Assembly: GCA_947365485.1 (NCBI GenBank)
Contig: CANAXK010000015.1
Location: 1-16,663 of the forward strand
Direction: 5' to 3'
Source of the DNA: an uncultured bacterium
Lineage (GTDB): Bacteria; Cyanobacteriota; Vampirovibrionia; Gastranaerophilales; Gastranaerophilaceae
Length of the DNA: 16,663 bases
This document shows, piece by piece, positions 1 through 8,442 of the stretch. Positions within the stretch are counted from its first letter, which is position 1. Every line of letters begins with the position of its first letter. The position numbers were made by a program, and so were the translations under genes. The notes beneath the pieces are model-generated. The model saw nothing but the letters and a program-made list of their open reading frames with translations, was not told where the DNA came from and did not search any database.

Positions 1-1100
1 ATGTTCGGAAGCACGATACTTTCCATTGAAGACTCCGGATTCATCTGGGTCAACATTAATACAGCTGCTGCCATCATTATAAACCCTATTGCAGCAAGCA
101 ACCGGCATTCCACATATTTTGATATTTCACCAACAATAATTAGGCCTGCAAAACAGATGATTGCCCTTGGAAACATTGCAAGACCGGACATTGATGGGCT
201 GTAGCCGAGAAGACTCTGCACAAACATCGGTACAAGAAGCAGGGTTGAATACAGAATTACGTTTATGAATGAACTTATGATTGTGCCAAACAGAAAATTT
301 TTGTCCTTGAAAACCCTTATGTCTATGACCGGATACTTGTATTCCAGCTCCCACACATAGAAGAATACGAACGAGAAAATGCAGATTCCTGTAAGCCAGC
401 AAATCCAGGGCTCGTCAAACCAGTTATATTGCTGGCCTTTGTCCAAAATTATTTGCATGCACGCCATTGCTATGACGATTGAGAGATAGCCCATTATGTC
501 GAATTTCTTATTGTACTTGAGCTTGACAGGCGTTTCGTCTGCGACAAAAATCTTAACAAGAATCATTGACAAGATTGAAAGCGGAATGTTGATTATAAAA
601 ATCCACTGCCAGGAAAAGTTGTCCGTTAAATACCCTCCGATAAACGGTCCTGCAAGCGGAGAAAACATCGCTGCAACTCCGAATAACCCCATCGCAACCC
701 CTCTTTGCTCCTCCGGAAAAACCTCAAGAAGTATTGCCTGACACACAGGTAGAATGCAGCCGCTTCCAATACCCTGCACAACCCTTGCAGCAATGAGAGC
801 AAGCAGATTGGGCGCAAGAAGGCAGAGTAGACAACCGAGCGCAAATATTATTATGCTGTAGAGCATAACAAGCTTCTTGCCCATAAGCCTTACCAGATAC
901 CCTGTTACAGGAAGCATTAAACCGCCTGAAATTATGTAACAGGTGATTACAGTGTTTGCCTCGTACTGGGTTGCGCCGTAAAACCCTGCGATGTGCGGCT
1001 GGCTTACGTTTGTTCCTGAAGAGGCTGCAAGAGCCAGAAAAGAGGGCAATAATACGGCAAGCGCGATTATATAAGGGTTAGTTGTTTTCTTTTCTTCCAT
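1..1100 (-). CDS. emrB: EmrB-type MFS multidrug transporter (DHA2 family), 3' end beyond window
   Basis: An open frame of 366 codons runs on the minus strand from ATG at 1100-1098 to the left edge without a stop, so the C-terminal part is missing. The product is an inner-membrane proton-driven drug exporter that works with the adaptor EmrA and an outer-membrane channel. Hydrophobic helices alternate with short loops; visible family motifs are the loop 2-3 motif GYLVRLMGKK (about residues 67-76), RVVQGIGSG (106-114), the antiporter motif LAGPFIGG (149-156) and FSWQWIFIINIP (162-173). DHA2 members have about 500 residues and 14 helices, so roughly two thirds is present. The start overlaps the end of emrA by 23 nt, implying translational coupling. 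Odd point: the first-helix motif that in E. coli EmrB contains LDSTIANVAIP reads AASSGTNVSQP (25-35) here, so the usual aspartate is an alanine (A26). Family assignment is secure; substrate is unknown. Confidence 0.93.
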   Translation of the reverse strand, partial: MEEKKTTNPYIIALAVLLPSFLALAASSGTNVSQPHIAGFYGATQYEANTVITCYIISGGLMLPVTGYLVRLMGKKLVMLYSIIIFALGCLLCLLAPNLLALIAARVVQGIGSGCILPVCQAILLEVFPEEQRGVAMGLFGVAAMFSPLAGPFIGGYLTDNFSWQWIFIINIPLSILSMILVKIFVADETPVKLKYNKKFDIMGYLSIVIAMACMQIILDKGQQYNWFDEPWICWLTGICIFSFVFFYVWELEYKYPVIDIRVFKDKNFLFGTIISSFINVILYSTLLLVPMFVQSLLGYSPSMSGLAMFPRAIICFAGLIIVGEISKYVECRLLAAIGFIMMAAAVLMLTQMNPESSMESIVLPN

Positions 1101-2175
1101 CTTTTATTCTGACCTTTGGAACCACTGACATGCCGGGAACAATGTTGTAACCTGAAATATCTTCGTCAAACACAATTTTTACAGGAACCCTCTGTACGAT
1201 TTTTACATAACTCCCAACCGCGTTTTCAGGCGGGAAAAGACTGGATTTTGCGCCGGTTGCTCTTTGGATGCTCTCAACATGCGCTTTGAACCTCTTACCC
1301 GGATATGTGTCGACTTTTACTCTTACAGGCTGATTCGGGTGCATGTTTGCAAGCTGGATTTCTTTGAAGTTTGCAACCACCCAGACTTCTTCCGGCACAA
1401 TGTTCATAAGCGGCTGCCCAACACTCACGTAATTTCCCTTTTCGACACTCCTTGCCGAGACCTTGCCGTCCTGCGGGGAGTAAATCTTTGTGTACTTGAG
1501 GTTTAATTCAGCCTGCTCAACCTCTGCTTCAAGCCTCTGAATCAAAGCTTCGTCAGCATGGGTTTTTGCCTTTCCTGAAGCAAGCGCATGCTCTTGCGCA
1601 ACAGAATTTTCCTGAGCTGCGTTGAAATTCGCCTGTGCAACCTCCAAAGAACTCTTGCTCTTTTCATAATCCTGCTTTGAGACAATCCCGTCCTTGTAAA
1701 GCTCTTTGTACCTTGCAAAATCCCTGCTTGCAAACTCCAGCTTTGAAGAAGCCGAACTTATGTCTTCGTAAGACTTGTTTACTTTTGAAGCGCTTTCATC
1801 AACCTGCTTTTCAGCCATGTTCAAACCTGCTTTCGCTTCCTCAAGCCTTGCTTTTGCCTGACTTAGAGCAACTTCAAAATCTTTCGGGTCAAGCTCTACA
1901 AGCAAGTCTCCGGCTTTTACATCCTGATTGTCGTCAACATGCAGCTTTATAACCGGAGCTGATACCCTCGGCGCAACAGATACGAGCCTTCCTTCTACAA
2001 ACGCGTCATCAGTTGACTGGTAATAGGTAGAATGTATTGCTGCGATAATTCCGATTATAACCAGAATTACTGCTGTTATTGAAGGCACTATTACACGTTT
2101 CTTTTTATATTCCGGACGCCTTTTTTTAAGACGCGCTTTTGCTTTTTTGACTACTTCTTTGTCATTCTTGTCCAT
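1078..2175 (-). CDS. emrA: EmrA-type periplasmic adaptor (HlyD/membrane fusion protein)
   Basis: The 365-residue protein links the MFS pump EmrB to an outer-membrane channel. It has a basic cytoplasmic N-terminus, one membrane anchor (about residues 28-50), a biotinyl-lipoyl half-domain (APRVSAPVIKLHVDDNQDVK), a long alpha-helical hairpin rich in Ala, Glu and Lys (about 100-210), the second half-domain (YSPQDGKVSARSVEKGNYVS) and a beta-barrel domain ending with the EmrA-like stretch NAVGSYVKIVQRVPVKI. Start choice: a GTG at 2184 would also be in frame and directly abuts the marR stop, but it lies inside AGGTGA (2186-2181), which is a good ribosome site 5 nt before ATG 2175, so ATG 2175 is preferred. 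The gap to marR is 9 nt and emrB starts inside its 3' end, so marR-emrA-emrB is one operon. The function is well supported by motif and neighbours. Confidence 0.95.
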   Translation of the reverse strand: MDKNDKEVVKKAKARLKKRRPEYKKKRVIVPSITAVILVIIGIIAAIHSTYYQSTDDAFVEGRLVSVAPRVSAPVIKLHVDDNQDVKAGDLLVELDPKDFEVALSQAKARLEEAKAGLNMAEKQVDESASKVNKSYEDISSASSKLEFASRDFARYKELYKDGIVSKQDYEKSKSSLEVAQANFNAAQENSVAQEHALASGKAKTHADEALIQRLEAEVEQAELNLKYTKIYSPQDGKVSARSVEKGNYVSVGQPLMNIVPEEVWVVANFKEIQLANMHPNQPVRVKVDTYPGKRFKAHVESIQRATGAKSSLFPPENAVGSYVKIVQRVPVKIVFDEDISGYNIVPGMSVVPKVRIKDGRKENN

Positions 2176-2184
2176 TGTTTTCAC

Positions 2185-2643
2185 CTAGTTCTGTAAAATC
2201 GTCTTGTCTCTTAAATTTTTCTCTATTTTGTCTAATGTTCTAAGAACACTGTCAATTTCTTCCTCGCTTATTCCCTTGACTGTTTCCTGCCATACTTTTA
2301 GAATAGTGGGTAAAATTTTGTCACAAATCTCCTTGCCCTTTTCTGTGATGTAAAGCTTTTTGACCTGTCTTCCCTCGGATTCTAGCGTCGAAGCCACATA
2401 TCCGTTAGATTCAAGTATTGAAACAATCCTTGTCATGTTTGGCCGGTCTTTGAAGGTAATATTGGCCAGCTGCCTTAAATACATGCCATCATTTTCCTTG
2501 AGCGCTGATAGCACCGTAAACTGCTCCGGCGTAATCCCGCAACCGTCTTTTGCAAACGCCTGTGTTGCAAAAACCTTTGATAACAAACCTATGCGGGAAA
2601 GCCTCATTCCGATTTTGTGCTTTAATAAAATCTCTTGTTTCAT
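2185..2643 (-). CDS. MarR-family transcriptional repressor
   Basis: The 152-residue protein has the usual MarR size and winged-helix layout: an N-terminal dimerisation helix, then ITPEQFTVLSAL (about 37-48), a recognition segment FKDRPNMTRIVSILESNGYV (about 64-83) and the wing SEGRQVKKLYITEKGKE (about 88-104), followed by C-terminal dimerisation helices. Family members bind palindromes as dimers and are released by small aromatic or toxic ligands. It is the first gene of the marR-emrA-emrB operon and is divergent from an outer-membrane channel gene; a perfect 22-bp palindrome lies 9 nt upstream of its start and contains -10 sequences for both directions. It most probably represses both its own operon and the divergent channel gene (inference). 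Start ATG 2643 is preceded by AAAGGGA. It resembles EmrR/MprA in context, but the exact orthology cannot be decided here. Confidence 0.93.
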   Translation of the reverse strand: MKQEILLKHKIGMRLSRIGLLSKVFATQAFAKDGCGITPEQFTVLSALKENDGMYLRQLANITFKDRPNMTRIVSILESNGYVASTLESEGRQVKKLYITEKGKEICDKILPTILKVWQETVKGISEEEIDSVLRTLDKIEKNLRDKTILQN

Positions 2644-2667
2644 AAAATCCCTTTGTGTTATTATAAT
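2639..2667 (+). promoter_or_regulatory. Putative sigma70-type promoter of the divergent channel gene
   Basis: TTCATA at 2639-2644 (4 of 6 matches to the -35 consensus) is separated by 17 nt from TATAAT at 2662-2667. The -10 lies inside the 22-bp palindrome, so repression by MarR would block it. The predicted transcript would begin near 2674, only about 18 nt before the ATG, so the leader is very short. Confidence 0.5.
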
Positions 2668-2674
2668 AACACAA
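2653..2674. promoter_or_regulatory. Perfect 22-bp palindrome, probable MarR operator
   Basis: The left half is TTGTGTTATTA and the right half its exact reverse complement, with no mismatch and no spacer. The palindrome lies between the divergent marR operon and the outer-membrane channel gene, and its AT core contains TATAAT on both strands (2662-2667 plus; 2665-2660 minus). A bound MarR dimer would therefore cover the -10 regions of both promoters. Operator identity is inferred from position and symmetry. Confidence 0.8.
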
Positions 2675-2690
2675 GAAGGATAAGTGTAAA
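2660..2690 (-). promoter_or_regulatory. Putative promoter of marR-emrA-emrB
   Basis: On the minus strand TTTACA (2690-2685) is followed, with a long 19-nt spacer, by TATAAT (2665-2660) inside the palindrome. The spacer is longer than optimal, so the -35 assignment is weak; the -10 position is supported by its symmetry with the opposite promoter. Confidence 0.4.
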
Positions 2691-2691
2691 T

Positions 2692-4038
2692 ATGAAATTT
2701 AAAAAAATTTTAATAATTTTGTGCTTGATTCTTTCGCTACCTGCAAAAGCAGCGAATCTTGAGTACATGAATTTTGATTGGTGGAAGAATTATAATGACG
2801 AAATTCTTATTAACCACCTGCAAACTCTTTATAATAATAACCATGATTTGAAAATAGCTGCATATAAAACAAAACAAGCAGAAGAAAATATCAGACTGGC
2901 AGGCGCCAATCAACTTCCGCAGGTCGGGTTTGAGGGTGATTTCACCCGTGTTATGCGCGGTGCACAGACCCAGTTTGGTAATGTGATTATCCCAAAATAT
3001 TCGCAAAACCAGTTTGTGCTTCCTCTGAACGCTGCTTATGAAATCGATATCTGGGGTGAAAACTACTTCACAAAAAAGAGCGCTAAAAAGCAAAAAGAAA
3101 TTGCAGCACAGGAAGAACGCGCTGTTTATATCTACATAACTTCAATGTTTGCAGCAAATTATTATAATCTTATCAAGGCTGATGAGCTTGAAAAGACTCT
3201 AAGAGAGATAATCGGGCTTCAAACAGAAATTGTTAAGATGACTGAAAAGAAGTTCAACTCAGGACTTGCGCCTGTTAATGAACTGCTGAATGAAAAGCAG
3301 CATCTTGTTAGGTTTGAAGAAGATTTGAATAAACTAATAGAAAACAGAAAAGTGCTTAACAACGAGCTTGTGACGCTTCTTGCTCTAAAAACCGACAAGG
3401 AAATCGAACATGCAATGTTTGATGAAATTTCGGCTCCTCAAGCGCCTGAATCACTTACTGCAACAGTGATACAATACAGACCTGATTTGATTAGCTCTGA
3501 AAATTATGCGCAGAAAACAGGGATTGATGTTCGGGTTGCAAGGCGCGAATTTTTGCCGAAGTTTATTTTGTACGGAAACCTCGGGTTCAATGCTTACGAC
3601 TGGAGTAAAATATTCAGCAATACGACTTTTCTTTCAAACATCGGTGTGGCTCCTCGTTGGGATATTTTCACGGGCGGAGCAAAGCTTGCGCGGTACAGAA
3701 TTAACAAATACGAGTACAAAAAAGCTGCCGAGAATTACGAAAAGACAGTGCTTGTTTCCATGCAGGAAGTAAATGACGCGCTCGCGCTTACAAAGAGGGC
3801 AAAAGCCAATTTGCTGAAATCGGATGAAGGGTTTTCTATTGAAAAAGAAAAGCATGTGCTTGCACAAAAGCAGTTTACAATAGGAGATTCATCAAGGCTT
3901 GATGAGATGAAATCAAATGTTAATTTATTAATCGCAAGAGAGCAGAATATTTCTGCGTTTGTGGACAATATTGTTGCTACAATATCTTTGTACAACGCGG
4001 TTGGGGGGATTGATTATACCAGGATAGACAATTTGTAA
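2692..4038 (+). CDS. Outer-membrane efflux channel, TolC/NodT-OprM family
   Basis: The 448-residue protein begins with a typical signal peptide (Lys-rich start, hydrophobic core, cleavage after AKA at residues 18-20) and has no lipobox cysteine. The mature N-terminus FDWWKNYNDEILINHLQTLY followed by NHDLKIAAYKTKQAEENI is the pattern of NodT/OprM-type outer-membrane factors, with two repeated long-helix domains and short strand segments (QFVLPLNAAYEIDIWGENY; NIGVAPRWDIFTGG). Such proteins form trimeric ducts for tripartite pumps. Frame upstream of ATG 2692 remains open to 2635, but that extension would precede the signal peptide and cross the operator, so it is rejected; AGAAGGA at 2674-2680 serves as ribosome site. 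It is divergent from marR-emrAB, which lacks a channel, and 88 nt upstream of an RND operon on the same strand; EmrAB is the likeliest partner because of the shared operator, though it could serve both pumps. Confidence 0.93.
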   Translation: MKFKKILIILCLILSLPAKAANLEYMNFDWWKNYNDEILINHLQTLYNNNHDLKIAAYKTKQAEENIRLAGANQLPQVGFEGDFTRVMRGAQTQFGNVIIPKYSQNQFVLPLNAAYEIDIWGENYFTKKSAKKQKEIAAQEERAVYIYITSMFAANYYNLIKADELEKTLREIIGLQTEIVKMTEKKFNSGLAPVNELLNEKQHLVRFEEDLNKLIENRKVLNNELVTLLALKTDKEIEHAMFDEISAPQAPESLTATVIQYRPDLISSENYAQKTGIDVRVARREFLPKFILYGNLGFNAYDWSKIFSNTTFLSNIGVAPRWDIFTGGAKLARYRINKYEYKKAAENYEKTVLVSMQEVNDALALTKRAKANLLKSDEGFSIEKEKHVLAQKQFTIGDSSRLDEMKSNVNLLIAREQNISAFVDNIVATISLYNAVGGIDYTRIDNL

Positions 4039-4060
4039 TATCTATTGCCTGCCTGGCTTC

Positions 4061-4089
4061 TTGATTGATGATTTTAATTATGTTATAAA
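4061..4089 (+). promoter_or_regulatory. Putative sigma70-type promoter of the RND efflux operon
   Basis: TTGATT (4061-4066), a 17-nt spacer and TATAAA (4084-4089) lie in the 88-nt gap between the first channel gene and the RND adaptor gene. A second overlapping -10-like TATAAA occurs at 4094-4099. No hairpin terminator is seen in the gap, so read-through from the upstream channel gene is also possible. Confidence 0.55.
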
Positions 4090-4126
4090 ATTATATAAAT
4101 GTTTTTAATTCAGATTTGGAGAGCAA

Positions 4127-5323
4127 ATGAGAAAAAATATTATAATTATTGTACTTGTAGTACTTGCACTAATCTTGGGAAGAATGTTCATATCGAACTT
4201 TGATAAAATGAAAACCGCCAAACAAAGAGCTATGGCAGGCACCCCTGCTGTGACTGTTGCGGAAGTAACTTCAAGAGAAGTTAAACGCCAATTCGGTGCA
4301 AACGCCCGTGTAGCTGCAAAATACAGGGTTGATGTTCTTGCACGTATCAGCGGATACTTGAGAAAAAGCTATTTCAAAGAAGGCGATTTTGTTAAAGAAG
4401 GTCAGGTTTTATTTGAAATCGAGCCGGAGCAGTACATGTACGCTGCAACGAAGGCGAAAGCAGATATGGACAACGCTCGCTCTATGTCTGATTATTACGA
4501 GAAGCAGCTTTCAAGATACGAGCAGCTCGTCAAGCAGGATTACATAGCGCGTTCCGAGTATGATAATGTTCTCGCGCAGTACGACGCATTTTCTGCTCAA
4601 AAAGACAGTGCAGAAAGTGCATACAGAGACGCACAAAGAAACTTAGGGTATACAAAAATAAAATCTCCTGTTAACGGCAGAATAGGTTTGATATCAGTAA
4701 CAGTCGGAAACTATGTTACACCTACAACCGGAGCATTGACTACGATTAACAGTTATGAGCCAATGTATATTACTTTTAGCATTGAATCTAAAAACTATGC
4801 CGAGCTTGTTAGGATTGATAAATCTGCTGACGTAAAACGTGATGTTGAATTTATTTTCAGCTCCGGCAGAAAATACGAATACAAAGGCGTACAGGATTTT
4901 CGTGATAACAAGATTGACGAAGCAACCGGTACAATTACCATGCGTGCAACTTTCCCGAATCCAAAGGATGAGTTGATTCAGGGAGATTTCGGCAGAGTGA
5001 TAATTTATTCAGTGAATGAAGACCTTGTTCCTGTTGTACCGCAGGCTGCAACAATGGAAAACCAGGAAGGCAGATATGTTTATGTGCTTGATGAAAAGAA
5101 TCTGCCGAAGATGGTATATATTACAACAATGGGACAAACAGAAGATAATATGTGGCTTGTTTCAGAAGGTGTGAAAGCCGGTGACAAGATTCTTACAAGC
5201 GGCATACAAAAGGTTATTCCGGGGAAACCTGTAAGAATTGTTCAGGTTGCGCAGGATGAAAAGGAACCGGTTAAGAAACCGGGGATTTTTGAGAAAATAA
5301 AAAATAAACTAGGGATGAAATAA
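4127..5323 (+). CDS. RND efflux periplasmic adaptor (AcrA/MexA-type membrane fusion protein)
   Basis: The 398-residue adaptor bridges the RND pump and an outer-membrane channel. Order of parts: one N-terminal hydrophobic anchor (about residues 4-22) with no lipobox cysteine, so it is probably membrane-anchored rather than a lipoprotein; lipoyl half-domain VDVLARISGYLRKSYFKEGD (about 69-88); helical hairpin (about 105-170) with YEQLVKQDYIARSEYDN; second lipoyl half YTKIKSPVNGRIGLISVTVG; beta-barrel; and membrane-proximal domain ending SGIQKVIPGKPV. The C-terminus carries a short basic amphipathic tail. The stop TAA overlaps the ATG of the permease gene by one base (TAATG), so the two are translationally coupled. 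A ribosome site GGAGAG precedes the ATG. Size and order agree with AcrA/MexA-family proteins; the specific orthologue cannot be named. Confidence 0.95.
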   Translation: MRKNIIIIVLVVLALILGRMFISNFDKMKTAKQRAMAGTPAVTVAEVTSREVKRQFGANARVAAKYRVDVLARISGYLRKSYFKEGDFVKEGQVLFEIEPEQYMYAATKAKADMDNARSMSDYYEKQLSRYEQLVKQDYIARSEYDNVLAQYDAFSAQKDSAESAYRDAQRNLGYTKIKSPVNGRIGLISVTVGNYVTPTTGALTTINSYEPMYITFSIESKNYAELVRIDKSADVKRDVEFIFSSGRKYEYKGVQDFRDNKIDEATGTITMRATFPNPKDELIQGDFGRVIIYSVNEDLVPVVPQAATMENQEGRYVYVLDEKNLPKMVYITTMGQTEDNMWLVSEGVKAGDKILTSGIQKVIPGKPVRIVQVAQDEKEPVKKPGIFEKIKNKLGMK

Positions 5324-8300
5324 TGGCAGGCAACTTATTCATAAAACGACCAAAATTTGCGATAGTAATCTCTATTGCTATTATATTAGCCGGATTGATT
5401 TCTTTAACGACATTGCCGTTAGAGGAATACCCGTCTATTACACCTCCGCAGGTTATTGTAAACGCAACATACAGCGGTGCGAGCTCTGACGTAATCACTT
5501 CAACAATCGCAGCTCCTGTTGAGCTTCAATTGAACGGTATTGAAGACATGCTCTATATGCAGTCAGAATCACGAAACGGCTCATACCAGCTGACTTTGTA
5601 CTTTGATGTCGGCGCAGACCCTGATATGGCACTGGTTAACGTTCAAAACCAGCTCCAACTCGTTCAGCCGAGACTTCCGGAAGAGGTTAAGCGCTTTGGT
5701 CTGACAGTTAAAAAGGCAACCGGCGGTGCGGGGTGTTTGTATCTTGCACTAACTTCGCCTAACAAAACTTACAACTCGTTATTCTTAGCAAACTACGCGA
5801 CTTTATATATCAAAGACGAACTTGCTCGTACAAAAGGATGCGGGCAGGTGCAAATATTTGGTGCCGGCGATTATTCCATGAGAATATGGCTTAAGCCTGA
5901 TAAGATGGCGAGCCTCGGTGTTTCTGCTTCTGATATCAATGCAGCTGTAACATCTCAGAACGTTCAGACTCCTGCCGGCAACATTGGTGTGGAACCGCTT
6001 GACAGCCCTCAGATGCTTAAGTTTACGCTGCGTACAAAAGGCAGATTGAAGACTGTTGAAGAGTTTGAAAATATTATTGTAAAATCAAACATTAACGGTT
6101 CTAATGTTAAGTTAAAAGATGTTGCTCGCGTTGAACTCGGGGCTGAAAACTACTCTTCTATGGTATCTATTGGTAATGCTGATGCTGCAATTATTGCAAT
6201 TTCCCAACTTCCGGATGCCAATACGATTGATCTTGTTAACCGTATTGAAAAAAAGATGGAAGTTCTTAGTAAGAAATTCCCGAACGACATAACTTATGCA
6301 ACCCAGTACGATACTACAGAATTTGTAAGAGAATCAATTAAGGAAGTTATTAGCGCAATTATACTTGCAATCGCTCTTGTTAGTGCGGTAACTTATCTCT
6401 TCCTCGGAACAGCGCGCGCTGCGTTCATTCCTTTCTGCGCAATTCCTGTTTCGCTAATCGGTGTGTTTATTTTTATGGCACTTATGGGATTTTCTATAAA
6501 CCTCCTAATCCTTTTCGGGCTTGTTCTAGCCGTCGGTCTGGTTGTTGATGACGCGATTGTTGTACTTGAAAACACGCAGCGGCATATTCAGGAGGGCAAG
6601 GATAAGGTAACGGCTACAGAAATTACGATGCAGGAAGTTTTCGGCGCTGTTGTAGCAACCTCTCTTGTATTGATGGCCGTATTTGTTCCTGTATCCTTTA
6701 TGTCAGGTATTACAGGGCAGATGTACAGACAGTTCGCGGTTTGTATTGCAACTTCAATCGGTTTGTCTACGGTTGTTGCTCTTACTCTTTCTCCGGCTTT
6801 GTGCGCCATGATTCTGAAATCAGGCGAGGAAAAAGCCGATTTTGAATTTATCCAGAAATTCGAAGACTGGTTTACCGGAGTTAGAGACAAGTACCTCGGG
6901 GTTGTAGAATACTTTGTCCATGCACCGAAGAAAACTCTTGCTTCTCTTTTGGGAATTGTAGCCATGATTCTCGGTATGTTCTTCATCACTCCTACAGGAT
7001 TCCTTCCTGATGAAGACCGCGGAGCTCTGTTTGTCATGGTTCAACTTCAGGACGGGGCGACCCTTACAAGAACAGCGAACACTGTTCAGAAGATTGCTGA
7101 TAAGCTGCTTGAAATTCCGGGTGTTTATTCTGTCATGCAGATTAACGGGTTCAAGGGCGAAAACACCGCGTTTCTTATCCTGAAGCTGGATGAGTGGTCA
7201 AAGCGAAAATCTTCTAAGCTTTCAATAAACAACATCTCTAAACAGGCAAATATGATTACAGCGCAGTATCCAGAAGTTACGGCGTTTGTTTCCCAGCCTC
7301 CTGCTATTTCCGGCATGGGTATGTACGGCGGGTTTGAGTACCAGCTGCTTGATAAAGGCGATAGGACATCTGACGAGTTTTTTGCTCAGGCTCAAGCGCT
7401 ATTGAATGTTGCAAGAACTGACAGTGCTTTTTCAAGCTTGTACACCTCATTCACTTCTTCGCTTCCGCAGGTTGTTGTGAATATTGAAGAAGAAAAAGCA
7501 ATGGCTCAAGGCGTGCCGATTTCTGAAATCTATACAACCCTTGCTGCGCAGTTTGGTGCGACTTATGTTAACGACTTTAATAAATACGGAAGAATTTATC
7601 GTGTATACATGCAGGCAGACGCGCCTTATCGTTCAACAATGAGTGATATGGGCAAGATCTATGTAAAAAGCAGCTACGGAAAAATGGTTCCTCTATCTTC
7701 TGTTATCTCAACAAAAGACATTGTAGGACCATATTCATTAACCAGATTTAACATGTATCCTGCAATCACCATAAACGGCAACCCTGCAAGCGGTGTAAGC
7801 TCAGGTACTGCAATGAACGCAATGGCAAGAATCTCCGATGAGGAGCTTCCGAATGACATGGACTACGCATGGTCAGGTACATCTTTGCAGGAGCAGAAAT
7901 CATCCGGTCAGATCGGGCCGATTCTTGCAATGGCACTGACTTTCGTATACCTGTTCCTTGTGGCTCTGTACGAAAGCTGGACACTTCCTATAGCCGTACT
8001 TTTGATTTCACCTGTTGCACTTCTTGGTGCTCTGTTCTTCCAGTATATATGGGGGCTTTCACTGGATGTTTACGCACAGGTCGGATTGGTTATGCTGATT
8101 GGTTTGAGTACAAAGCAGGCGATTCTGATTGTAGAGTTTGCAAAAGATGCCATGGAAAAAGACGGTATGGGGTATAAAGAGGCTGCGCTTCAGGCTGCCA
8201 AGCTCCGTTTTAGAGCGGTTATGATGACAAACATCGCGTTCATCCTCGGACTGCTTCCGCTCGTGTTTGCAAAAGGTGCAGGTGCCGGCAGCAGAAATTC

Positions 8301-8442
8301 TATCGGTGTTTCTGTGTTCGGCGGTATGATGGCGGTAGCTTTCTTAGGAAGCATACTTGTTCCGGCGTTCTTCGTTATGATTAATGTTATGAAAGAAAAA
8401 TCCGGTCAATACTTTAGTAATCTAAGGAATAAAAAACAATGA
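5323..8442 (+). CDS. RND multidrug efflux permease (AcrB/MexB-like, HAE1 family)
   Basis: The 1039-residue protein has the full length of AcrB-type proton-driven pumps. It begins with the usual short amphipathic segment and helix 1 (FIKRPKFAIVISIAIILAGL), followed by a large periplasmic loop, helices 2-6, a second large loop and helices 8-12. The proton-relay residues are intact: the helix-4 aspartate pair D409-D410 in GLVVDDAIVVLEN, helix-10 lysine K931 in GLSTKQAILIVEFAKD, and arginine R964 with T969 in LRFRAVMMTN. Conserved stretches such as FPNDITYATQYDTTEFV and ITPTGFLPDEDRGALF are present. It therefore should be a working trimeric pump collecting substrates from periplasm and outer leaflet. 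It overlaps the adaptor by 1 nt and the next channel gene by 4 nt (ATGA). The substrate range cannot be deduced from sequence; heavy-metal (CusA-type) specificity is unlikely given the HAE1 features. Confidence 0.97.
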   Translation: MAGNLFIKRPKFAIVISIAIILAGLISLTTLPLEEYPSITPPQVIVNATYSGASSDVITSTIAAPVELQLNGIEDMLYMQSESRNGSYQLTLYFDVGADPDMALVNVQNQLQLVQPRLPEEVKRFGLTVKKATGGAGCLYLALTSPNKTYNSLFLANYATLYIKDELARTKGCGQVQIFGAGDYSMRIWLKPDKMASLGVSASDINAAVTSQNVQTPAGNIGVEPLDSPQMLKFTLRTKGRLKTVEEFENIIVKSNINGSNVKLKDVARVELGAENYSSMVSIGNADAAIIAISQLPDANTIDLVNRIEKKMEVLSKKFPNDITYATQYDTTEFVRESIKEVISAIILAIALVSAVTYLFLGTARAAFIPFCAIPVSLIGVFIFMALMGFSINLLILFGLVLAVGLVVDDAIVVLENTQRHIQEGKDKVTATEITMQEVFGAVVATSLVLMAVFVPVSFMSGITGQMYRQFAVCIATSIGLSTVVALTLSPALCAMILKSGEEKADFEFIQKFEDWFTGVRDKYLGVVEYFVHAPKKTLASLLGIVAMILGMFFITPTGFLPDEDRGALFVMVQLQDGATLTRTANTVQKIADKLLEIPGVYSVMQINGFKGENTAFLILKLDEWSKRKSSKLSINNISKQANMITAQYPEVTAFVSQPPAISGMGMYGGFEYQLLDKGDRTSDEFFAQAQALLNVARTDSAFSSLYTSFTSSLPQVVVNIEEEKAMAQGVPISEIYTTLAAQFGATYVNDFNKYGRIYRVYMQADAPYRSTMSDMGKIYVKSSYGKMVPLSSVISTKDIVGPYSLTRFNMYPAITINGNPASGVSSGTAMNAMARISDEELPNDMDYAWSGTSLQEQKSSGQIGPILAMALTFVYLFLVALYESWTLPIAVLLISPVALLGALFFQYIWGLSLDVYAQVGLVMLIGLSTKQAILIVEFAKDAMEKDGMGYKEAALQAAKLRFRAVMMTNIAFILGLLPLVFAKGAGAGSRNSIGVSVFGGMMAVAFLGSILVPAFFVMINVMKEKSGQYFSNLRNKKQ

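Noticed and set aside
1..844. Short open frames on both strands opposite or across emrB (plus 1-204, plus 496-741, minus 127-402, minus 626-844)
   Set aside because: They are shadows of the continuous 366-codon emrB frame on the minus strand, which carries the clear MFS motifs.
2176..2184. GTG start of emrA directly after the marR stop
   Set aside because: The GTG lies inside AGGTGA, which is a ribosome site correctly spaced for ATG 2175.
2635..2691. N-terminal extension of the first channel protein
   Set aside because: It crosses the operator, has no ribosome site and would put residues before a complete signal peptide.
6588..7037. 149-codon open frame antisense to the RND permease
   Set aside because: The plus-strand frame is a conserved RND pump through this region; the antisense product shows no family features.
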